Origin: Anaerofilum faecale
GTDB taxonomy: Bacteria; Bacillota; Clostridia; Oscillospirales; Ruminococcaceae
Direction of reading: 5' to 3'
NCBI GenBank assembly: GCA_019114265.1
Contig: DXFV01000033.1
Coordinates: forward strand, 1-64,000
Length of the DNA: 64,000 nt
This document shows, piece by piece, positions 58,146 through 64,000 of this stretch. A program made the translations under genes and the position numbers. Numbering within the stretch: the first letter of the stretch is position 1; each line of letters opens with the position of its first letter. The notes beneath the pieces are model-generated. The model had not been told where the DNA came from and did no database searches. It saw only the letters and a program-made list of their open reading frames with translations.

Positions 58146-58604
58146 ATGAGCAAAGCGGAAGAAGCGCGCGCGCTGTTTTTGCAGGGGTATAACTGCTGCC
58201 AGTCGGTGGTGGGGGCCTTTGCGCCCGAGATGGGGCTGGAGCTGGAGACCGCCGTGCGCCTGGCCAGCGGAATGGGCGGCGGCATCGGGCGCCTGCGCAG
58301 CGTCTGCGGCGCGTGCAGCGGGATGTGCATCGCGGCGGGGATGCTGCGGGGCTATTCCTCTCCCCGGGCCACCACCGAAAAGACCCGCACCTACGCCATG
58401 ATCCAGCAGCTGGTGGGGCAGTTTCAGCAAAAGAGCGGCAGCATGATCTGCAAGGAGCTGCTGGGTCTGGACGAACCGGAGGGCGTCGCCCAAGCCAGCG
58501 AGCGCACTGCCGAGTATTACCAAAAACGCCCCTGCCCCGATCTGGTGGCACAGGCGGCGGGGATTTTGGAGGAGTTTCTGGCTTCGGAAAAACCGGATGT
58601 ATAA
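58146..58604 (+). CDS. C_GCAxxG_C_C family protein (putative redox protein)
   Basis: A 152-aa protein of the C_GCAxxG_C_C family. The conserved cysteines are in GYNCCQSVVGAF (N-terminal), VCGACSGMCIAAGML (the GCAxxG-like centre), SMICKELLG and RPCPDLV. Such proteins are found in anaerobes next to redox enzymes and may hold a metal or disulfide; some members are called C-GCAxxG-C-C redox proteins. AAAGGAG SD. The exact role is unknown. Confidence 0.88.
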   Translation: MSKAEEARALFLQGYNCCQSVVGAFAPEMGLELETAVRLASGMGGGIGRLRSVCGACSGMCIAAGMLRGYSSPRATTEKTRTYAMIQQLVGQFQQKSGSMICKELLGLDEPEGVAQASERTAEYYQKRPCPDLVAQAAGILEEFLASEKPDV

Positions 58605-58650
58605 CTTCCCCCTGTACTGCATATACTGTGGTACAAAAGGAGGTTTCAGT

Positions 58651-58869
58651 ATGCCATCTATCGTATTCAAGATCTGCCTGGTGCTGCTGATCGTCGGCGG
58701 CCTGAACTGGGGCCTGATCGGCCTGTTCAGCTTCGATCTTGTCGGCTGGCTGTTTGGCGGAAGCGCCAGTTGGATCAGCCGCGTGATCTTTTCGCTGGTG
58801 GGCGTGGCCGCGGTCGTGGCGATCCCGTACCTGTTTATGTCGTCCGACGACGACAGACACGAAGCCTGA
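58651..58869 (+). CDS. DUF378 family membrane protein
   Basis: A 72-aa protein with two membrane helices (residues 5-30 and 41-64). It has the DUF378 signature VGGLNWGLIGLFSFDLVGWL, followed by ISRVIFSLVGVAAVVAI. A short charged tail ends it. Role unknown. AAAAGGAGG lies 6 bases before the ATG. Confidence 0.9.
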   Translation: MPSIVFKICLVLLIVGGLNWGLIGLFSFDLVGWLFGGSASWISRVIFSLVGVAAVVAIPYLFMSSDDDRHEA

Positions 58870-58883
58870 GTATCCGCAGATAC

Positions 58884-58933
58884 GGCGGTGCGCGTGGGAG
58901 AGTTTTCTCCGATGTGCACCGCCTGCTTTTTTT
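58884..58933 (+). terminator. Rho-independent terminator before addB
   Basis: Arms GGCGGTGC/GCACCGCC enclose an inner GGAG/CTCC hairpin and are followed by TGCTTTTTTT. Confidence 0.85.
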
Positions 58934-58946
58934 GTGCCGGCGCCTG

Positions 58947-58955
58947 TGGTATAAT
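58947..58955 (+). promoter_or_regulatory. Extended -10 promoter for addBA
   Basis: TGGTATAAT (extended -10, TG-N-TATAAT) lies 45 bases before addB; the -35 region is only a T run. Confidence 0.65.
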
Positions 58956-58999
58956 GACCGCATCACGGCCGTTTTGTATACAAGAGGAGGGGGATGCAG

Positions 59000-61900
59000 A
59001 TGCTGGAATTGCTTCTGGGGCCGTCCGGCTATGGAAAAACAACACAGATCCTGTCCGCCGTGCGCGCGCGGGCCGAGCAGGGGGGCGAGAGCCTGCTGGT
59101 GGTGCCGGAGCAGGCCTCGGCCACCACCGAGGGCCTTGTGCGCCGCACGCTGGGCGAGCGGCTGGTGTCGGGCGTGACGGTGTGCAGCTTCCGCACGCTG
59201 GCCGAGCGCATCCTGGACGAATGCGGCGGCGGGGAGCTGCCCACCGTCAGCGAGGCGGGGCGGGCGGTGCTGGTGCGCCGCGCCCTGCACGCGCTGGACC
59301 CGGAGGACATCAGCCAGTTCGGCGGGGTGCGGCGTTCGGCGTCCTTCTGCGCGGCCTGCGCCAAGGCGGTGCAGGAGCTGAAAACCGCGGGCGTCACCCC
59401 GCAGCTGCTGGCCCGCGCGGGGGCTTCCCAGCCCCGCCTGCGCCAGCTGGCCCTGATCTTCTCCGCCTACGAGGCCCAGCTGGCGGGCGCCGCGCTCGAC
59501 CCGTCCGACCGCCTCACGGTGGCGGCGTCCCGTCTCACCCCCGGCTTTTTTGCGGGACAGGAGATCTTCCTGGACGGCTTCGACGGCTTCACCGCTCCCC
59601 AGTACCAGCTGCTGCGCGCGATGCTGGACGGCGGCGCCGACCTCACGGCCGCCCTGTGCTGCCCGGGCCTGGGCGGGGGAGAGGCGCTGTTCGCCCCCGC
59701 GCAGGAGACCGCCCGCCGCCTGTCCCGCCTGGCGTCCGGGGCGGGGGTGCGCACGAAGGTCACCGTCCTGCAAACCGACCGCCGCCATGCGCCCGGCAGC
59801 GGGATGGCCCTGTTGGCCGACGCGCTGCAAAGCGGCCTGCCGCTGGAAAAAACGCCGGACGGCGTCTGGCTCACCCCGGTGCAGGCGCCGTGGCAGGAGG
59901 CGAAATACGCCGCCGCCGTGCTGGCAGGGGAAGCCCGCAAAGGCACGCCGTACAGCCGGATGGCGGTGGTCTGCCGCGATAAGACCGGCTACGACGCTGC
60001 CCTGCGCCGGGAGTGCCGCCTGATGGGGGTGCCGCTGTTCGAGGACGAAAACGTCACCCTGCAGTTCAGCGCTCCGGCGGCGGCCATGCGGGCGGCGGTG
60101 TCGATCGCGCGGCGGGGCCTGAACGCCGCCGACATCCTCGCCTTTCTCAAAACCGGCCTGGTGCAGGGGGCCGATGCCCCGGGCATCGCCATGCTGGAAA
60201 GCTACACCCAGGTGTGGCGGATGACCGCCGACGACTGGCGCAGCCCCCTGCCGGAGGGCCGCACGCTGGACGGTTACGACGCCCGCCCCGACGATCCCGC
60301 CGCCAAAGCCGAGATGGCCGCGGCCGAGCGTGTGCGCGCGCTGGCAGCCGGCCCGCTGGACGCCTTCTGGCAGCGCACCGCGCCTGCCCGCACCGCGCAG
60401 GGGATGCGGGGCAGCGCTCTGTGCGAAGCGCTGTACGACCTTCTGGAAGAGGTGGGAGCGCCCGCCTGTGTCTCCGCAGCCGCCGCCCGGACCGAGCTGC
60501 ACAGCGCCCCCGCCGCCGACGAACAGCGCCGCATGTGGGACGCCGCGATGGAGCTGCTGGACGAGCTGTACCGCCTGCTGGAGCAGGACGAGGTCACCGC
60601 CGCCGAGTTCGACGAGCTGCTGCATCTGATGCTGCGCGGGTCGGACCTGGGGCGCATCCCGCAGATGCTGGAGGCGGTCCTGTTCACCACCGCCGACCGT
60701 CTGCGCCCCGAGGGGATCGACTGCTGTGTGGTGCTGGGCGCGGCCGACGGCCAGTTCCCGCCGCCGGTGGGAGCCAGCGGCCTTTTGTCCCATGCCGACC
60801 GCGAGCTGCTGGCCGCCGCGGGCGCGTCGCTGCCGGGCGAGTTCGAGCAGCGCGTGCGGCAGGAGGAGCTGTATTTCTACCGCACCGCCGCGGCGGCCTG
60901 CTGCCGCACCTGGTTTTTCTATTCCCAGAACGGCGGCGAAGCGCGTCCCAGCCCCGCGCTGGCACAGGCCGGAGCGGAGCAAATGCCCCCGTTCCACCCC
61001 ACCCCGGCCCTGCTCTGCCCCACCCCCGAAGCGGCGGTGGACTGGCTGTGCGGCCGGGGCGGAGAGGAGTTTGCCGGCCGTCTGCCGGGCCTTTCGGAGC
61101 GTCTGGAGGAACTGCAGCGGCGGGGGAGCACCCCGGTCTATGCCGTCCGGGACACCCCGGCCATGCAGCTGCTGCTGGGCCGCGACCTCACCATCTCGCC
61201 CAGCCGGATGGAGCGTTTCTACCGCTGCCGGCTGGCGTATTTTCTGGAATATGTCGCCCGTCTGCGCGCGCCGCGCCCGGCCAGGCTGGACATGCGCCTG
61301 GGCGGTGCGCTGATCCATTTCATCCTCGAGCGCGCGCTGCAATCGGCCGAGTTCCTGCAGGGTGTGGAGCAGCAGAAAGAGAGCCTTTCGCCCGATCCCG
61401 CGCCCCTGCGCCAACTGGCAAAAATGCTGGCGGAGGAGTATCTGGATACATTGCCGGGACAGAGCGGCCTTTCCCGCCGCGAGGAAAACACGGTGCGCCG
61501 CATCGTGGACGGCATGGCGCCGCTCTTGCAGTTTTTGCAGGCGGAGCAGGCCCAGAGCCGGTTTGCGCCCGAGGCGTTTGAGCTGTCGATCGGTCCGCGG
61601 CAGGAGCAGCCGGGCCTGTCGGTGCCGCTGCCGGACGGCCACACCGCCTTCCTCACCGGCAAGATCGACCGCGTGGACGCCATGCAGTCCGACGGCCGCC
61701 GCTGGCTGCGGGTGGTGGACTACAAGACCGGCGGCAAGGACTTTTCGCTGGACAGCGTGTTCTACGGCCTCGACGCCCAGATGCTGCTGTATCTGTTCTC
61801 GCTCTGTCCGCCCACGGCGGGCGGCTTTGCCGACACGGGCCTGCCGGCGGGCGTGCTGTACCTGCTGGCAGACCCCAAAAAGCAGACGGCCAGCCGCGAA

Positions 61901-62344
61901 AAGGCCTGTGCGCCGCAGCCACCGTCCTACGCCTGGCACGGCCTTGTGACCAACGAGGAAGAGGTCTGGCGCGGGATGGACGCCGAGGGCACCGGAAAGT
62001 ATGTGCCGTTCGGCTTCAAGGGAAAGGGCGAGCGCACCCCCAACCAGTACAGCGCCGGCAAGCTGGCCAGCCGCAGCGAGATGGCGCGCATCTGCGCCCA
62101 CCTGTGCCGCAAATTGCAGCAGATGGGGGCGGACCTGTATGCCGGGCAGGTGGACGCCAGCCCGCTGAAGGGCGGCAATTTCGACCCCTGCCGGTACTGC
62201 GCGTACAGCGACGTCTGCCGCCGTGCGCCCGACGCCCCCGTGGAGGAGATGCGCCCCGGCGCGGGCAAGGCCTTCCGCGACGACGAACAACAGGAGGAGG
62301 ATACCCATGAAACGATGGACAAGCCAGCAGCAGGCCGCGATTGA
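59000..62344 (+). CDS. addB: ATP-dependent helicase/deoxyribonuclease subunit B
   Basis: Partner of AddA in double-strand break processing and Chi recognition. It is 1,114 aa. Walker A GPSGYGKTTQIL is at the N-terminus. A RecB-type nuclease domain lies near residues 890-1080 with the LRVVDYKTGGKDFSLDSVFY motif (D/K of the nuclease core). Iron-sulfur cysteines are FYRCRLAYF plus the C-terminal CRYCAYSDVC. ATG at 59000 is preferred over the ATG at 58994, since GAGGAGG is then 9 rather than 3 bases away. It overlaps addA by 38 bases. First gene of addBA. Confidence 0.93.
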   Translation: MLELLLGPSGYGKTTQILSAVRARAEQGGESLLVVPEQASATTEGLVRRTLGERLVSGVTVCSFRTLAERILDECGGGELPTVSEAGRAVLVRRALHALDPEDISQFGGVRRSASFCAACAKAVQELKTAGVTPQLLARAGASQPRLRQLALIFSAYEAQLAGAALDPSDRLTVAASRLTPGFFAGQEIFLDGFDGFTAPQYQLLRAMLDGGADLTAALCCPGLGGGEALFAPAQETARRLSRLASGAGVRTKVTVLQTDRRHAPGSGMALLADALQSGLPLEKTPDGVWLTPVQAPWQEAKYAAAVLAGEARKGTPYSRMAVVCRDKTGYDAALRRECRLMGVPLFEDENVTLQFSAPAAAMRAAVSIARRGLNAADILAFLKTGLVQGADAPGIAMLESYTQVWRMTADDWRSPLPEGRTLDGYDARPDDPAAKAEMAAAERVRALAAGPLDAFWQRTAPARTAQGMRGSALCEALYDLLEEVGAPACVSAAAARTELHSAPAADEQRRMWDAAMELLDELYRLLEQDEVTAAEFDELLHLMLRGSDLGRIPQMLEAVLFTTADRLRPEGIDCCVVLGAADGQFPPPVGASGLLSHADRELLAAAGASLPGEFEQRVRQEELYFYRTAAAACCRTWFFYSQNGGEARPSPALAQAGAEQMPPFHPTPALLCPTPEAAVDWLCGRGGEEFAGRLPGLSERLEELQRRGSTPVYAVRDTPAMQLLLGRDLTISPSRMERFYRCRLAYFLEYVARLRAPRPARLDMRLGGALIHFILERALQSAEFLQGVEQQKESLSPDPAPLRQLAKMLAEEYLDTLPGQSGLSRREENTVRRIVDGMAPLLQFLQAEQAQSRFAPEAFELSIGPRQEQPGLSVPLPDGHTAFLTGKIDRVDAMQSDGRRWLRVVDYKTGGKDFSLDSVFYGLDAQMLLYLFSLCPPTAGGFADTGLPAGVLYLLADPKKQTASREKACAPQPPSYAWHGLVTNEEEVWRGMDAEGTGKYVPFGFKGKGERTPNQYSAGKLASRSEMARICAHLCRKLQQMGADLYAGQVDASPLKGGNFDPCRYCAYSDVCRRAPDAPVEEMRPGAGKAFRDDEQQEEDTHETMDKPAAGRD

Positions 62345-64000
62345 GAACCGGCGCGGCACGCTCCTGGTCAGCGCGGCGGCGGGCAGCGGCAAGACGGCGG
62401 TGCTGGTAGAGCGCGCGCTGCGCCTCATCGCCGAGGACGGCGTGGACGCCGACCGCCTGCTGATCGTCACCTTCACAAACGCCGCCGCCGCCGAACTGCG
62501 CGCCCGTCTGGCCGCCGGTCTGGACGAGCGCATCGCCGCCGCGCCGCCTGCCCAGCGCACCGTGCTGCGCCGCCAGCGGATGCTTTTGCAGCGCGCCTCC
62601 ATCTGCACCGCCGACGCCTTCTGCCTCGAGCTGGTGCGGCAGAACTTTTTCCGTCTGGACCTCCCGCCCGACATCGGGGTGGGAGACGAGAGCCAGCTGG
62701 CCGGCCTGCGCGCCGCCGCGCTGGAAGCCACGCTGGAGGAGTATGCCAAAAACGAGGACTTTGCCCGCTTTTCCGGCATGTACGGCCGCAGACGCGACGA
62801 CCGCACGGCGGGCGACACCCTGCTGGAGCTGTACCGTTTTCTGGCCGCCCAGCCGTCCCGCGCGTCGCTGCGCCGGAAGATGGCCGCCGCCTGGGCCGAC
62901 GAAGGCCCGGCGGAACACACCCTCTGGGGGAAACCGCTGCTGGCCGCCGCCCGTTCGCATGCCGGGCGCGCCGTCCGCCTGGCGCAGCGCCTGGCCGCCC
63001 AGCCCTGCCCGCCCGGCAGGTGGACGGGGGAGAGCTGGGCCGACTACACCGCCGCCCTCCTGCAGCGCACACAGGACGCCGCCGCCGCGCTGGAGACCGG
63101 ATGGGACGGCGCGCGCGCCGCGCTGGCTGCCTTCGAGGTGCCCCGCGCAAAGGCAAAGCTGCCGGACGGCTCTGCCGCCGACCGTCTGCGCGCCGCGCTG
63201 AAGGCGGAGATGGCACAGGCGGCGGAGTGCCTGCCCTGCACCGCCGCCGAAGACCTCGCCGACCGCCGCACCGCCGCGCCGGTCATCGCCGCGGTGATGG
63301 AGGCGGAGGAGGCGTTTGAAACCCGCTTTTTCGCCGCCAAAAAGGACCGCCGTCAGCTGGAATTCAGCGACGTGGAACAGCTCGCCCTCTCCCTCCTGTG
63401 GGACGAGGAGAAGGAGGAGCGCACCGCCTTTTCCCGGGAAACGGCCGCCCGGTTCCACACCGTGATGGTGGACGAATACCAGGACACCAACGCCCTGCAG
63501 GGGCGCCTGTACGACTGCCTGGCCGACGAGACCGGCGGCAACCTGTTCCTGGTGGGCGACATCAAGCAGAGCATCTACCGCTTCCGCCACGCCGAGCCGG
63601 CTTTGTTCCAGCGGCTGCGGGCGCAGTTTGCGCCGTTCGACGGCAAAACCTTCCCGGCGGCGCTGGCGCTCAATGCCAACTTCCGCAGCCTGCCGGGCGT
63701 GCTGGACGGGGTGAACTATTTCTTTTCCGCCCTGATGAGCCCGGACCTCGGCGAGGTGGAATACAACGCCGACGAATGGCTGAACTGCGGCCTTGCCCAG
63801 GCGGGGGCCGATCTGCCGCCCAGCCCGCCGGTCTATCTCGATCTCGTCCAGAGGGAGCCGCAGGCCGAGGACGACGCCGCACAGGTGGCGTGGCGGGTGC
63901 AGCAGCTGGTGGAGAGCGGCACGCCGGTGCGGGACGGCGACACCCTGCGCCCGGCCGGATATGGCGACATCTGTCTGCTGCTGCGCACCCGCAGCCACTT
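62307..64000 (+). CDS. addA: ATP-dependent helicase/nuclease subunit A (3' partial)
   Basis: UvrD-like 3'-5' helicase of the AddAB complex, open to the end of the window with 564 codons visible and no stop. Motifs seen are the Q motif WTSQQQAAIENRRG, Walker A VSAAAGSGKTAVLVERAL, TFTNAAAAELRARLA (Ia), MVDEYQDTNALQ (motif II), LVGDIKQSIYRFRHAEP (III) and LNANFRSLPGVLDGVN (IV). The second half, including the nuclease domain, is missing because the window ends. AGGAGGAGG lies before the ATG. Translationally coupled to addB. Confidence 0.95.
   Translation, partial: MKRWTSQQQAAIENRRGTLLVSAAAGSGKTAVLVERALRLIAEDGVDADRLLIVTFTNAAAAELRARLAAGLDERIAAAPPAQRTVLRRQRMLLQRASICTADAFCLELVRQNFFRLDLPPDIGVGDESQLAGLRAAALEATLEEYAKNEDFARFSGMYGRRRDDRTAGDTLLELYRFLAAQPSRASLRRKMAAAWADEGPAEHTLWGKPLLAAARSHAGRAVRLAQRLAAQPCPPGRWTGESWADYTAALLQRTQDAAAALETGWDGARAALAAFEVPRAKAKLPDGSAADRLRAALKAEMAQAAECLPCTAAEDLADRRTAAPVIAAVMEAEEAFETRFFAAKKDRRQLEFSDVEQLALSLLWDEEKEERTAFSRETAARFHTVMVDEYQDTNALQGRLYDCLADETGGNLFLVGDIKQSIYRFRHAEPALFQRLRAQFAPFDGKTFPAALALNANFRSLPGVLDGVNYFFSALMSPDLGEVEYNADEWLNCGLAQAGADLPPSPPVYLDLVQREPQAEDDAAQVAWRVQQLVESGTPVRDGDTLRPAGYGDICLLLRTRSH

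Noticed and set aside
58835..62920. Open frame of 1,361 codons on the minus strand opposite addB
   Set aside because: A shadow caused by high GC; the composition is Arg/Ala/Gly/His-rich without any domain, and addB has all its motifs.

Overview
The window is one GC-rich stretch of bacterial chromosome, densely packed with core genes on both strands. It looks like a Firmicute of the class Clostridia, most likely the Ruminococcaceae/Oscillospiraceae gut group (Faecalibacterium, Subdoligranulum and Gemmiger relatives). The grounds are a SAM-I riboswitch before metK, AddAB rather than RecBCD, RecD2, a YycJ-RlmH pair, a dgt-dnaG-rpoD cluster, a group B [FeFe] hydrogenase, CotF-like coat proteins, many sigma-A promoters of the form TTGACA-N17-TATAAT, and SD sequences of the AAAGGAGG type. 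The taxonomy is inference. I see no rRNA, CRISPR array, prophage or insertion sequence.

Layout. 1-4600: an M23/LysM/G5 cell wall endopeptidase (5' end cut by the window), murA, a YycJ/WalJ-type hydrolase and rlmH. 4600-9100: [FeFe] hydrogenase and mtaB on the minus strand, then a D,D-carboxypeptidase. 9100-15400: pgi, a small P-loop protein, yceD-rpmF, a DUF512 radical SAM protein, der (reading frame broken by one missing base) and plsY. 15400-22500: small and accessory genes, namely a membrane/secreted protein pair, a ZIP transporter, an orphan MazF, purC, DUF3842, a C39-like peptidase, tRNA-Leu, two divergent XRE regulators with palindromic candidate operators, acpS and an HD-domain protein. 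22700-27350: the str operon rpsL-rpsG-fusA-tuf. 27350-35100: a hairpin-rich repeat block, a DUF1643 gene, riboswitch-metK, recD2-comF, mreB, a lipoprotein and two coat-like proteins. 35100-39900: a mosaic intergenic repeat, yifB, a phosphohexomutase, a GNAT acetyltransferase and rpmE. 39900-45300: yigZ, dgt, DUF2500, dnaG, a sigma-region-4-only protein, rpoD. 45300-49600: an ECF sigma factor with two membrane partners, then ftsK. 49600-56700: YgiQ radical SAM, a ComEC-like secreted hydrolase, DUF3006, metF, a free MetH-reactivation domain and a short metH. 56700-64000: three tRNAs (Thr, Asp, Trp), four small unknown or poorly known genes, addB, and the 5' part of addA (cut by the window end).

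How the parts fit. Methionine and one-carbon metabolism is split between a riboswitch-controlled metK and a compact metF / activation-domain / metH operon in which methionine synthase reactivation is supplied in trans. DNA replication and primary transcription share one operon (dnaG, rpoD), with an unexplained stand-alone sigma region 4 between them. Repair and recombination are represented by recD2, comF, yifB and addAB. The parts most worth a second look are the sigma-region-4-only gene, the ECF operon with its own candidate ECF promoter, the XRE pair with its 12-bp palindromes and an intervening 41-codon ORF, the DUF6120-like membrane protein coupled to a cysteine-rich secreted protein, the dispersed mosaic repeat, and the frameshift in der.
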